From a bacterium (GTDB lineage: Bacteria > Patescibacteriota > Minisyncoccia > Phycocordibacterales > Phycocordibacteraceae), in the NCBI GenBank assembly GCA_021794425.1, contig JAJYQV010000017.1, forward strand, positions 1 through 32,916: a stretch of 32,916 nucleotides of DNA, in the 5' to 3' direction. Under the pieces are notes generated by a model, which was given only the letters and a program-made list of their open reading frames with translations, made no database searches and was not told where the DNA came from. Below are positions 13,177 through 22,503 of this stretch, in pieces (position 1 is the first letter of the stretch; every line of letters starts with the position of its first letter). The translations under genes and the position numbers were made by a program.

Positions 13177-14274
13177 CTACCCGTGCAAGAAGACCATGAC
13201 GTCGCCGTCGTTTACGATGTACTCTTTGCCTTCGACGCGCACGAGGCCCCGCTCGCGTGCCGCGGCATATGAGCCGAGCTCAAGAAGCTTGTGCCACTCG
13301 ATGACTTCGGCGCGGATGAACTTGTCCTTGAAATCATTATGAATCGCGGCGCCCGCTGCGGGCGCCGCGCTGCCTGCGGGAATCGTCCAGGCACGCGTCT
13401 CGTCTTTGCCGGTCGTGAAGAATGAAATGAGCCCGAGCGTCTCATAGGCGCCGCGGATGAGGTCGGCCAAGCCGTCTTCGGTCACGCCGAGCTCCTGGCG
13501 AAAGCTGCTGCGGTCGTCGTCGGCGACGTCGTTCAGCTCCCGCTCGGTCGCGGCATCGACGAAGACGTGGCGGCCGCCGAGTGCCGCGATGAGCTCGTAG
13601 GCGCGCTCGGCGCGCCCGTCGGCAAGCTCGTCGAGGTTGTGGCCGCTGCTCTTTTTATTGAGCGCGTAGAGTATCGGCTTCATCGTGAGCAGGTTCAGAC
13701 TCGCGACAAGCTTCCGCTCATCGTCGGTAAGGCCGGCGTGGAGCGCAAGCTTCCCCGCCGCAAATCCCTGGGCGAGCTTGGCGAGCGCTGCGTCCTCAGC
13801 GGAGGCTTCTTTCGAGCCTCTCTTGACATCGCTCGCGATTTTGTCGCGGCGCTTCCGCACCTGCTCAGCATCGGCGAGTACCAGCTCGAGGTTGATGATC
13901 TCAATGTCTTTGTACGGCTCGATGTCTCCCTCGACGTGGTGCACGTCGGCATCGTCAAAGAAGCGGACGACCTGGAGGATTGCATCGGTCTCGCGAATGT
14001 TCGCAAGGAACTGGTTGCCGAGCCCCTCGCCCGTAGCGGCGCCCCTTACGAGCCCGGCGATGTCGACGAACTCGATGGCTGCCGGGACGGTTTTCTCGCT
14101 CTTTGAAAACGCTTCAAGCGCGGCGAGCCGCTCGTCGGGAACGCCGACGACGCCCACCGACGGATCGATCGTGCAGAACGGATAGTTCTCCGCGGGCACG
14201 GACGCTTTGGTGAGCGCGTTAAAAAGCGTGGACTTCCCCACGTTCGGCAAACCGACGATTCCTATCGTAAGCAT
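13177..14274 (-). CDS. ychF: Redox-regulated ATPase/GTPase YchF (OLA1 family)
   Basis: YchF is a ribosome-associated, Obg-related P-loop NTPase that prefers ATP. The 365 residues have G1 'GLPNVGKSTLFNALT', 'NYPFCTIDPSVGVV' (switch I), G3 'VDIAGLVRGAATGEGLGN', the coiled-coil insertion ('VLADAEQVRKRRDKI'), 'PILYALNKK' at the position of the N-K-x-E-type G4 motif, and the C-terminal TGS domain ('LISFFTTGKDETRAWTIPAG', 'FIRAEVIEW', 'VRVEGKEYIVNDGDVMVFLHG'). Length and motifs are those of a normal, complete family member. It stands 51 nt downstream of a membrane-protein gene, and the start MLTIGIVGLPNVGKS is standard. Confidence 0.97.
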   Translation of the reverse strand: MLTIGIVGLPNVGKSTLFNALTKASVPAENYPFCTIDPSVGVVGVPDERLAALEAFSKSEKTVPAAIEFVDIAGLVRGAATGEGLGNQFLANIRETDAILQVVRFFDDADVHHVEGDIEPYKDIEIINLELVLADAEQVRKRRDKIASDVKRGSKEASAEDAALAKLAQGFAAGKLALHAGLTDDERKLVASLNLLTMKPILYALNKKSSGHNLDELADGRAERAYELIAALGGRHVFVDAATERELNDVADDDRSSFRQELGVTEDGLADLIRGAYETLGLISFFTTGKDETRAWTIPAGSAAPAAGAAIHNDFKDKFIRAEVIEWHKLLELGSYAAARERGLVRVEGKEYIVNDGDVMVFLHG

Positions 14275-14325
14275 CTTCTCAAGCTACCGTGCCGGAGAGA
14301 AAAAAGAAAGAGCATTGAGCGCGTG

Positions 14326-14829
14326 TCACTTTCGCGGCTTGGCGAGCAGGCGCGCGTATTGGAGGATGGCGTAAAAGATGCCGGTCGCGATGATGAAGAA
14401 GGCGATGGTCGCGCCGAAGGAGCGTGCCGGCATGAGACCGATCGTGAGGTAGGCGAGGAACCACCACGCCGTGAAGGCGAGAGCTGAACCGAGCGGAAAG
14501 CTGATGCGCTTGCGCGAGAGTGCCCAGGAAACGTAGATGATAAGGAGCGCGAAGATGATGAGGGTCCAGTACCCCGCGGTGAGCGCGGGCTGGAGGGATG
14601 CGTGCAAGAGGTACGCGATGATGACGAGCGCGAGCGAAGAAAGAAGCAGGAGCGTCATGCCGAAATTGAGTCCGTGTGCGATTGCACGCAGGTGTGCGCG
14701 TTCGGCGCGGTCGAGTCGGCCGTCACGCATTGCGCGCAGGTAGGCGAGCTCGCCCCAGATCGTCGCGCCGGCGCCGATGAGCGCGCCGAGCGCTTGGCAG
14801 AATATGACGAAAGCGACGAGCGGGGTCAT
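14326..14829 (-). CDS. Five-helix membrane protein, function unknown
   Basis: The 167-residue product has about five membrane helices: 'VAFVIFCQALGALIGAGATI', 'NFGMTLLLLSSLALVIIAYL', 'YWTLIIFALLIIYVSWALS', 'GSALAFTAWWFLAYLTIGLM' and 'ATIAFFIIATGIFYAILQYA'. A short loop after the first helix, 'LAYLRAMRDGRLDRAERAHLRAI', is charged and heme- or metal-free. It starts 4 nt after the preceding small gene and belongs to the string of genes downstream of the ATP synthase operon. I do not recognise a family. Confidence 0.65.
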   Translation of the reverse strand: MTPLVAFVIFCQALGALIGAGATIWGELAYLRAMRDGRLDRAERAHLRAIAHGLNFGMTLLLLSSLALVIIAYLLHASLQPALTAGYWTLIIFALLIIYVSWALSRKRISFPLGSALAFTAWWFLAYLTIGLMPARSFGATIAFFIIATGIFYAILQYARLLAKPRK

Positions 14830-14833
14830 GGCG

Positions 14834-15064
14834 TCACCTCTGCATGAGCGCCGCGAGCTCGACGCGATGTTTTTTCATCACTTCCATTGCGGCCTTAGTC
14901 TCGCTCTCGCCCCCCTTCTTGCGGCGCTCAATCTCCTCGCCGATTTTCTTGAAGAGCTCTGGGTCTTTCGAGACGAGCGCGGTCATCTGCTCGCGCTGCT
15001 CCTCTGGAACGTCTCTGAGCTTCCATTTAGCGTACTGGTTGAGAAGAAAGTTTTGAACAGACAT
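14834..15064 (-). CDS. Small charged helical protein (76 aa), function unknown
   Basis: The product begins MSVQNFLLNQYAKWKLRDVPEEQREQ and has 'LVSKDPELFKKIGEEIERRKKGG' and 'AAMEVMKKHRVELAALM'. It is helical, rich in Lys/Glu, with no signal or membrane segment. It is tightly spaced between two membrane-protein genes in the same direction. The pattern is familiar from short CPR hypotheticals found near ATP synthase or wall genes, but no function is known to me. Confidence 0.65.
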   Translation of the reverse strand: MSVQNFLLNQYAKWKLRDVPEEQREQMTALVSKDPELFKKIGEEIERRKKGGESETKAAMEVMKKHRVELAALMQR

Positions 15065-15082
15065 AGGAGATCAAATTAAGGA

Positions 15083-15502
15083 TTAAATGAGTTTTGCGCG
15101 TTGGATGCGGCCGCGGATGGTGCGTGTGGTGAAGTAGAGCGCCACAAGCGAGAGGAGTGCGAGCGCCTCGGTGTAGGTGAACGAGGGATCAAAGATGCTC
15201 ATACCTGCGCGATAGTGCTCGACGGCGGTCGTGCCAAAAAGGAGTGAGCCGCCGACAGCCAGAAGCGCATTAAACCAGTGAATCCAGGATTGTGCCGGGT
15301 TCGTGATGCCGGCTGCAATGACGAGCGTTACAGCAACAATCACAGCGCCGAACGTCGAGAGCGGGAGGTCGGCGCCAGTCGACTGCGCTATGACGAGCAC
15401 GATTGCCCCGACGAAAAAGAGGATGCGCTCCTCGTCGCCGTGGTAGTGGAGCACCCTTCGGTGCTGCGGCACGCTCTCGACCCCATCCCCTTCGAAAGTC
15501 AT
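15083..15502 (-). CDS. Four-helix membrane protein, function unknown
   Basis: I start at ATG 15502 (MTFEGDGVESVPQH), directly after a TATACT box, not at the track's upstream start. The 139-residue product has four helices around 'ILFFVGAIVLVIAQSTG', 'TFGAVIVAVTLVIAAGI', 'IHWFNALLAVGGSLLFGTTAVEHY' and 'ALALLSLVALYFTTRTI', with a basic cytoplasmic end 'RGRIQRAKLI'. It follows atpC by about 40 nt but has its own promoter. Family not recognised. Confidence 0.65.
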   Translation of the reverse strand: MTFEGDGVESVPQHRRVLHYHGDEERILFFVGAIVLVIAQSTGADLPLSTFGAVIVAVTLVIAAGITNPAQSWIHWFNALLAVGGSLLFGTTAVEHYRAGMSIFDPSFTYTEALALLSLVALYFTTRTIRGRIQRAKLI

Positions 15503-15508
15503 GCTCCT

Positions 15509-15514
15509 AGTATA
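15509..15514 (-). promoter_or_regulatory. -10 box TATACT, leaderless start
   Basis: Minus-strand TATACT ends 6 nt before the ATG at 15502. The spacer AGGAGC also looks like a Shine-Dalgarno, but it is too close to the -10 to be far inside a transcript, so it may only be usable on read-through mRNA from the atp operon. Confidence 0.5.
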
Positions 15515-15539
15515 CGCCTCTTGCGCAGCGCGCAACAGC

Positions 15540-15785
15540 CTAGAGGAGGATAGTCACCTGATTGTGCGAGACTTCGGCGATGCCGCCTCTCGCTATCTCG
15601 AAATCACGTACCTGCTCGTCGGCAGTCTTCACGCGTGCGCGCCCTTGCCGCAACTCGGAAACGAATGCCTCGTGCCCGGCAAGTATCTCGAAAGCGCCCT
15701 CGACGCCAGGGAATGCTGCGGATACGACCTCGCCCTCGAAGAGGTTTTTGCCGAGTTCGGCTATGGTGAGGTGGAATGTTTTCAT
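15540..15785 (-). CDS. atpC: F1Fo ATP synthase epsilon subunit, N-terminal domain only
   Basis: I start at ATG 15785 (MKTFHLTIAELGKNLFEGEV). The 81-residue product is the beta-sandwich of the epsilon subunit: 'FEGEVVSAAFPGVEGAFEILAGHEAFVSEL' matches the family's 'vvs..aPG.eG.~giL..Ha.lvt.L' strand pattern, followed by 'FEIARGGIAEVSHNQVTIL'. Typical epsilon subunits are about 130-140 residues, with a two-helix C-terminal domain that inhibits ATP hydrolysis; that domain is absent here. The subunit can still link gamma to the c-ring. It is last in the atp operon, separated from atpD by a 186-nt spacer that carries a repeat. Confidence 0.9.
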   Translation of the reverse strand: MKTFHLTIAELGKNLFEGEVVSAAFPGVEGAFEILAGHEAFVSELRQGRARVKTADEQVRDFEIARGGIAEVSHNQVTILL

Positions 15786-15843
15786 ATAGCGTATTTCGAG
15801 CATGAAGCAGTAGATCGCTCAAAAGGTACGGCGTAATTTTCTG

Positions 15844-15960
15844 TACCATGAGGGCACTTCTTGTCTTCTAGTTCGCTTCGCTCACAAGAAGACAAAGTCG
15901 CTGGAAATTCGCTTCGCCCTCGCGCCCTCGCGCTGCGGGAGCCCTTTTTTACGATATCCT
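15844..15960. repeat. Spacer between atpD and atpC with hairpin and dispersed repeat
   Basis: The 186-nt gap in an otherwise tight operon holds a long hairpin: arms TTGTCTTCTAGT and ACAAGAAGACAA enclose TCGCTTCGCTC. Next to it is a GC-rich low-complexity tract ('CCCTCGCGCCCTCGCG'). The 27 nt at 15844-15870 match 30360-30386 at 24 positions, including an exact run AGGGCACTTCTTGT. I see no protein gene here; the track ORF at 15782-15988 runs through the repeat. Confidence 0.7.
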
Positions 15961-15971
15961 GCTTCATGTGG

Positions 15972-17586
<1,615 letters not shown>

Positions 17587-17663
17587 GCACCGTCCCCCAC
17601 GCTATGATGCTGGTACTTACGGCTTCGGCCTGCCCGCCCTTCGCGAGAGGGGCGGGAGAATTT

Positions 17664-18068
17664 TTATACGGTATCTTCATAGGTGAAATTTACTCGGACA
17701 AGTTCGGCAAGCAATGCTTTGAACATTGGTTTTGCGATCACGCCAGTCTTTTGTGTCAGGCGTCGCCGGTCGACAAGACGTAATTGCGACAGGTTTGCCA
17801 CCGCCTCGCGACCACTTGCCGAACCGATGGAGAAGTAATACTTTCCCTTTTTCGGTTTTGTCGTGAGCGGTATGACGAGACAGGTGTCGAGGTTAAACTT
17901 CTTCACGATGATAACCGGGCGCTCGAATGAACCCCCACGCCCGTCAACCTCATACCCCACATTCGCGCCGAGTTTGCACCACCAGATGTCTCGCTCATCG
18001 AACACGATCCCCGAGGTGGTTTCGTGAGCAGCCTGTTTGACGCCAATCCAACGGAGGAAATCTTTCAT
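17664..18068 (-). CDS. PemK/MazF-family toxin-like endoribonuclease inserted in the atp operon
   Basis: I start at ATG 18068, 2 nt after the atpG stop. The 134-residue product has the MazF fold pattern: 'FDERDIWWCKLGANVGYEVDG' (beta 1-2; most have 'G.R..PVLVL'), 'ERPVIIVKKFNLDTCLVIPLTTKPKKGKYYF', and 'LSQLRLVDRRRLTQKTGVI', which corresponds to the 'v....i.tidk.RL....G.l' strand-helix. Known members cut mRNA at short motifs. The version with 'KKFN...IPLTTKPKKGKYYF' is one I know from CPR genomes. No antitoxin gene is recognisable next to it, so it could be an orphan, use a distant antitoxin, or be a tamed enzyme. It separates atpG from atpD, which are normally adjacent. Confidence 0.85.
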   Translation of the reverse strand: MKDFLRWIGVKQAAHETTSGIVFDERDIWWCKLGANVGYEVDGRGGSFERPVIIVKKFNLDTCLVIPLTTKPKKGKYYFSIGSASGREAVANLSQLRLVDRRRLTQKTGVIAKPMFKALLAELVRVNFTYEDTV

Positions 18069-18070
18069 GA

Positions 18071-18979
18071 TCAACTTGCGAGCGCTTCGCGCCCGCTGAT
18101 AATCTCGCTCACCTCGCGCGTGATCGCCGCTTGGCGGATCTTGTTGAAGCGGCGAGTGAGGTCGCGCGCGACTTCTTTTGACTTTTCACTCGCGTTTTTC
18201 ATCGCGACCATGCGCGCCGAGTGTTCCGACGCCTTCGCCTCAAGCAGCATGTGGTAGAGCGAGACCGCGATGAGTCGCGGGATGAGGAGCCCGAGCACCT
18301 CCCCGCCTTCCGGCTCGACCTCGTACGCCGTGGGCGCCTCAAGCGATGGTTCGTGGCTCCATTTCCCTTTCGCCGGGACGATGCCGGCAACGATGTCGTG
18401 AAGCGCTGGCAGCGAGAGCGGGAGGAGGCGACGCAGGGTCGGCACCTGCTCGAACGTCGATTTGAAATGGCTATAGACCGTGATGACTTTGTCGTAGTCA
18501 CCCTGCAAGAATCCGAGAGAAAGCTCTCGTGACAGCTCTTCCATCACCGCAAGCGGCACGGTGTCGCTCTTATTCTCGAACGAGCGGACGATTCGGTACC
18601 CGCGCCGGCCGAAATATTCTTCGCCCTTTCTCCCGTAAGCATAGACGGCGACATCGCGTGCGGCGCGTCCCTCAAGCGCTTCACAGGCGCGCTTGAGCAC
18701 GCTGCTGTTGAGTGCACCAGCGAGGCCTTTGTCGCTCGTGATGAGCACGAGCGCGATCTTCGTCCCGTCTCGGTGCGCGGCGAGCGGATGGCGCTTCACC
18801 GCTTCGGTTCCTGAGAGCCGGGTCAGCATGGAGAGCGCCGCGCGGGCATAGGGGCGGCCCTCAAGCGCGGCTTCTTGCGTCTTGCGCATCTTCACCGCCG
18901 AGACGGCTTCCATCGCGCGCGTCACCTTGTGCGTGCGAGAGGTCGCGGCTATCTTGTTTTTGATATCTTTCAGTGCCAT
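18071..18979 (-). CDS. atpG: F1Fo ATP synthase gamma subunit
   Basis: The central shaft subunit. It begins 'MALKDIKNKIAATSRTHKVTRAMEAVSAVKMRKTQ' (the conserved N-terminal coiled-coil), has 'LVLITSDKGLAGALNSSVLKRA' (classical 'ItSDrGLcGglN') and ends 'ARDLTRRFNKIRQAAITREVSEIISGREALAS', the conserved C-terminal helix. At 302 residues it is normal in length. Its TGA is 2 nt before the toxin ATG. Its last 15 codons occur again, diverged, at 17511-17554. Confidence 0.96.
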   Translation of the reverse strand: MALKDIKNKIAATSRTHKVTRAMEAVSAVKMRKTQEAALEGRPYARAALSMLTRLSGTEAVKRHPLAAHRDGTKIALVLITSDKGLAGALNSSVLKRACEALEGRAARDVAVYAYGRKGEEYFGRRGYRIVRSFENKSDTVPLAVMEELSRELSLGFLQGDYDKVITVYSHFKSTFEQVPTLRRLLPLSLPALHDIVAGIVPAKGKWSHEPSLEAPTAYEVEPEGGEVLGLLIPRLIAVSLYHMLLEAKASEHSARMVAMKNASEKSKEVARDLTRRFNKIRQAAITREVSEIISGREALAS

Positions 18980-18996
18980 ACACCCAAGCCAGGTCG

Positions 18997-20553
18997 TTAC
19001 TTTGCTTCTGCGTGCCGCGCGACAAATGCGTCGAGCTTTTCGCGAAGCGTCTCTTCGGAGCCTTCGCGGATTTCCTTTGACTCTCGGATTGCCGTAAGCA
19101 CACCACCCGCCTCGCGCGACAGGAAGTCTTGCAGCTTTGTTTCGATCTCGCCGATACCGGACGGCGGGACAGAGTCGAGATAGCCGTTCGTTGCCGCGAA
19201 GATGATCGCGGCTTCCATCTCAAACGGGAGCGGTGCTCCGCGCCCCTGGTTCAGAATCTCGGTCATGCGTCGACCCGAATCGATGCGCTTTTTGGTATCG
19301 GCATCGAGGTCGGACGAGAATTGCATGAACGCCTCGAGCTCGCGGAACTGCGCGAGCTCGAGCTTTATCTTGCCCGAGACTTTCTTCATGGCCTTCGTCT
19401 GCGCGGCGCTGCCCACGCGCGAGACTGAGATACCGACGTTGATAGCCGGGCGCTGACCCTTGTTGAAGAGGTCGGCCTCGAGGTAGATCTGACCGTCGGT
19501 AATCGAGATAACGTTCGTCGGGATGTAGGCCGAGACGTCGCCTTCTTGCGTCTCGATAATGGGGAGCGCGGTCAGAGAGCCGCCACCCTTCTCTTTCGAG
19601 AGCTTGGCGGCGCGCTCAAGCAGGCGCGAGTGCAGATAGAAGATATCGCCCGGATAGGCTTCGCGGCCCGGCGGGCGACGCAAGAGGAGCGACATCTGGC
19701 GATACGCGACCGCTTGCTTGCTCAGGTCATCATAGACGACGAGCGCGTCCTTCCCCTGCTCCATGAAGTATTCGCCGATGGTCGCGCCGGCGAACGGGGC
19801 GAGGAACTGGAGTGCCGCAGGCGAACTGGCCGGCGCGGTCACGACGATCGTGTAGGCCATTGCGCCGCGCGCCGCGAGCTCGGCGACGATCTTTGCCGTT
19901 TTCGATTCTTTCTGTCCGATAGCCACATAGATGCAGATCGGGCGAGACTCCTTCGGCTCGCTCTTTTGGTTGAGGATCGTGTCAATGGCGATGGTCGTCT
20001 TACCGGTGCCGCGATCGCCGATGATGAGTTCGCGCTGGCCGCGCCCGATGGGGATCATCGCGTCGATCGCCTTTACGCCGGTGTGGAGCGGGACGTCGAC
20101 TGGCGCGCGGTCAATGACGCCGTAGGCTTCGCGCTCAATGGGGCGCACGTCCTGTGCGCCGGTCGGGCCTTTCCCGTCGACCGGCTCGGCGAGCGGGTTT
20201 ACCACGCGGCCGATAAGCGACTCGCCCACCGGGATCGAGAGGAGCCGCCCGAGCCGTCGTACCAGCATGCCCTCGTAGACCTTCGATGCGTCACCGAGGA
20301 TCACCGTGCGCACGCCGTCTTCCTCAAGGTTCAGCACCAGGCCGTAGACGGGCGACGGGTCTTTCAGCGCATCGGCGAGCGTGCGGTCGAAGGTGGGGTC
20401 GAAGAGCACCATTTCGTTCATGGCAGCCTTCGACAGGCCGTCAATCTCCGCGATGCCGTCTCCCGTAGCGCGCACGACGCCGGTCTCTTCGGCACCCGCC
20501 TCGGGTGCCCACGCGGCGATCTCTTTCTCGATTCGTTCGATGATGCTTTGCAT
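18997..20553 (-). CDS. atpA: F1Fo ATP synthase alpha subunit
   Basis: I start at ATG 20553 ([15 protein letters not shown]), 7 nt after atpH. The 518-residue product shows the barrel '[25 protein letters not shown]', '[16 protein letters not shown]', Walker A '[17 protein letters not shown]', '[10 protein letters not shown]', '[48 protein letters not shown]' and the Arg-finger region '[19 protein letters not shown]'. This is the non-catalytic nucleotide-binding subunit and every core motif is intact. Confidence 0.97.
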   Translation of the reverse strand: MQSIIERIEKEIAAWAPEAGAEETGVVRATGDGIAEIDGLSKAAMNEMVLFDPTFDRTLADALKDPSPVYGLVLNLEEDGVRTVILGDASKVYEGMLVRRLGRLLSIPVGESLIGRVVNPLAEPVDGKGPTGAQDVRPIEREAYGVIDRAPVDVPLHTGVKAIDAMIPIGRGQRELIIGDRGTGKTTIAIDTILNQKSEPKESRPICIYVAIGQKESKTAKIVAELAARGAMAYTIVVTAPASSPAALQFLAPFAGATIGEYFMEQGKDALVVYDDLSKQAVAYRQMSLLLRRPPGREAYPGDIFYLHSRLLERAAKLSKEKGGGSLTALPIIETQEGDVSAYIPTNVISITDGQIYLEADLFNKGQRPAINVGISVSRVGSAAQTKAMKKVSGKIKLELAQFRELEAFMQFSSDLDADTKKRIDSGRRMTEILNQGRGAPLPFEMEAAIIFAATNGYLDSVPPSGIGEIETKLQDFLSREAGGVLTAIRESKEIREGSEETLREKLDAFVARHAEAK

Positions 20554-20560
20554 AGGTAAG

Positions 20561-20932
20561 TTACGCGGTGACTCGCTGGTAAATATTGATAAGGGCGCGC
20601 TTGGCTGAACGGTCAACGAGCGTGCCGCCGCTCTGCGCGCGCCATCCACGGATGAGTGCGGGGTTTACACACGCGCGGCCCGCGACGATGCCCGAGGCGG
20701 CCGCGGCGCGCAGGGCTGCCGCTTCTTCGCTCTCAGAGGCGACCTCGACCCGCGCTCGAAGCGCGTGGCGCCGCGCGGCGACTTTCTTCAGCTCGCGCGC
20801 GATCTTGGGGAGCATGTTCATGCGCCCCATGCTCTTCAGGTGCACGATGAGCTTGGTTACTGCGGCGTCGGCGACGGCCTTGTCCCCGGTCTCAGCGACG
20901 GCTTCGAGCAGGCGCGTGTAGGTGTCGATCAT
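20561..20932 (-). CDS. atpH: F1Fo ATP synthase delta subunit, short form
   Basis: The call rests on position between atpF and atpA and on the C-terminal signature '[32 protein letters not shown]', which matches 'i.d.~l.GG..v.igd...D.Sv...L..l'. At 123 residues it is much shorter than the usual ~180; the N-terminal six-helix domain that binds alpha is reduced to '[36 protein letters not shown]'. Its ATG overlaps the atpF stop by 4 nt. Short delta subunits are something I have seen in CPR operons. The sequence similarity is weak and context carries the call. Confidence 0.8.
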   Translation of the reverse strand: MIDTYTRLLEAVAETGDKAVADAAVTKLIVHLKSMGRMNMLPKIARELKKVAARRHALRARVEVASESEEAAALRAAAASGIVAGRACVNPALIRGWRAQSGGTLVDRSAKRALINIYQRVTA

Positions 20933-21375
20933 GGTCGTTCTTGCAAGACTTTTTCAGCAGCCAGGACAGCGAGACGTGCGATGTCGCGCTCGCTCTCGCG
21001 CTGTGCGCGCGCATGGGTCTCTGCAGCGCGCGTCTCGGCGTCTCGTGCGATGGCCGCAGCGCGTTCATCGGCTTCCTTGAGAAGCCGCGCCTTCTCTGCG
21101 CCGGCGGAATCGCGGGCGGCAGTCATGATCTGTTCTGCCTCGGTGTCGGCCGCCTTCACGCGGTCCGCCGCTTCGCTATCCGCGCGGGCAAAGGTGGCGG
21201 CCGCCTGCTCAGCGTCCCGCACGCCCTTGGCGATGAGCTCCTGACGCTTCGCGAGCATCGCCCCTACCGGCTTGTAGAGGAAGTACCAGAGCGCCACGAG
21301 CACGATGGTAAAGTTCACCGCCTGTGCGATGAGGAGATTCCACGAAACGCCGAAGGCTGAGAAGAGTTGTTGCAT
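20929..21375 (-). CDS. atpF: F1Fo ATP synthase b subunit
   Basis: The peripheral stalk subunit, 148 residues. One N-terminal membrane helix ('NLLIAQAVNFTIVLVALWYFLYKPV') is followed by 'GAMLAKRQELIAKGVRDAEQAAATFARAD' and a long Ala/Glu/Arg-rich coiled coil ending '[14 protein letters not shown]'. The 'F.yKP~...l..R...I...l~.Ae.a' signature is standard. Its stop overlaps the atpH start. Confidence 0.95.
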   Translation of the reverse strand: MQQLFSAFGVSWNLLIAQAVNFTIVLVALWYFLYKPVGAMLAKRQELIAKGVRDAEQAAATFARADSEAADRVKAADTEAEQIMTAARDSAGAEKARLLKEADERAAAIARDAETRAAETHARAQRESERDIARLAVLAAEKVLQERP

Positions 21376-21397
21376 GTCAGAAACGCTCTCGGATTCC

Positions 21398-21634
<237 letters not shown>

Positions 21635-21683
21635 TTATGTTGCAATAGTAAAAGACCCCATCCCGGAGCCGCACGAAGCGCCA

Positions 21684-22430
21684 CTAGTGCGCCTCGTGCG
21701 GCTCCATGATTGCCAGCTTAATGAAGAACAAGGTGAGCATCGCGAAGACGAGCGCTTGCACGAGCCCGATGAACATCTCGAACCCCATGAGGGGTGCTGG
21801 GAGAAAGTACGGGAGGAAGTACCCGGCGACGAGCACCATAACCTCTCCTGCGAAGATATTCCCGAAAAGACGGAAAGAAAACGAAATGAGCCGCCCAAGA
21901 TTGCTCATGAGCTCGATAAGCCCAACCGCGAACCCGAGCGGTGATTTCAGGTTAACATATTTCCCCGCATGCTTGAAAAAGCCCAAGGTCGCGATGCCGG
22001 TTATCTCGATGGTGAAGAAGGAGATCATGGCGAGCGCGAGCGTGAAGTTGAGGTCGGTGGTCGGCGTGCGCAGGATCGGCAGAAATGTCGATGCGTGCAC
22101 GAGACCGAGTGAGCCGACCCCCGGAAAGAATTCGAGTTCGTTGATGAGCGCGATGAAGATGAAGATGGAGGCAACGAGGGGGAAGAACCGTCGCGCAAGC
22201 TTCTCGCTCTCAAGCACGTCGGCCATATAGGCGATTGCGCCCTCAAAAGCCCATTCGACGCCCGCCTGGATCTTGCCGGGAACGAGCGTGAGCGAACGCC
22301 CAAAAAAAAAGGCCGCTGTGATGAGGAGCGCCATCACCACCCATGCCATGATGAGCGAATTAGTGACGGGGAAACCTAAAACGGAGCCCAGGTGCTCCGC
22401 CTTGAGGACGACCGTGATGCCCGAGTGCAT
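21684..22430 (-). CDS. atpB: F1Fo ATP synthase a subunit
   Basis: I start at ATG 22430 (MHSGITVVLKAEHLG), 8 nt after an extended -10 box, rather than at the track's 22523. The product has 248 residues and about six membrane segments. The conserved 'ISFSFRLFGNIFAGEVMV' holds the essential half-channel Arg (R210 of E. coli) and is followed by the final 'GFEMFIGLVQALVFAMLTLFFIKLA' helices with the expected Gln. Other familiar parts are 'FPLVASIFIFIALINELEFFPG' and 'TTDLNFTLALAMISFFTIE'. It is the first gene of the operon; no atpI precedes it. Confidence 0.95.
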   Translation of the reverse strand: MHSGITVVLKAEHLGSVLGFPVTNSLIMAWVVMALLITAAFFFGRSLTLVPGKIQAGVEWAFEGAIAYMADVLESEKLARRFFPLVASIFIFIALINELEFFPGVGSLGLVHASTFLPILRTPTTDLNFTLALAMISFFTIEITGIATLGFFKHAGKYVNLKSPLGFAVGLIELMSNLGRLISFSFRLFGNIFAGEVMVLVAGYFLPYFLPAPLMGFEMFIGLVQALVFAMLTLFFIKLAIMEPHEAH

Positions 22431-22438
22431 ATGTCGGT

Positions 22439-22503
22439 ATTCTAGCAAACGCGCTCGGAAAAGGAAAAGCCGACCCCTTCCCCTGTGATATATTTTGTAG
22501 AGT
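22439..22503. promoter_or_regulatory. Divergent promoter region of atpB and the ABC exporter
   Basis: Minus strand: TGCTAGAAT (extended -10, box 22444-22439) ends 8 nt before the atpB ATG. Plus strand: TGATATATT (box 22489-22494) ends 9 nt before the ATG at 22504. Both starts would be leaderless or nearly so. The 73-nt gap therefore carries two back-to-back promoters with a pyrimidine/purine-rich stretch between. Confidence 0.7.

Noticed and set aside
13346-13368. 10-bp GC-rich inverted repeat in ychF (GCGGCGCCCG...)
   Set aside because: The encoded peptide aligns with normal YchF proteins without any extra residues, so it is a chance product of Gly/Ala codons rather than an inserted element.
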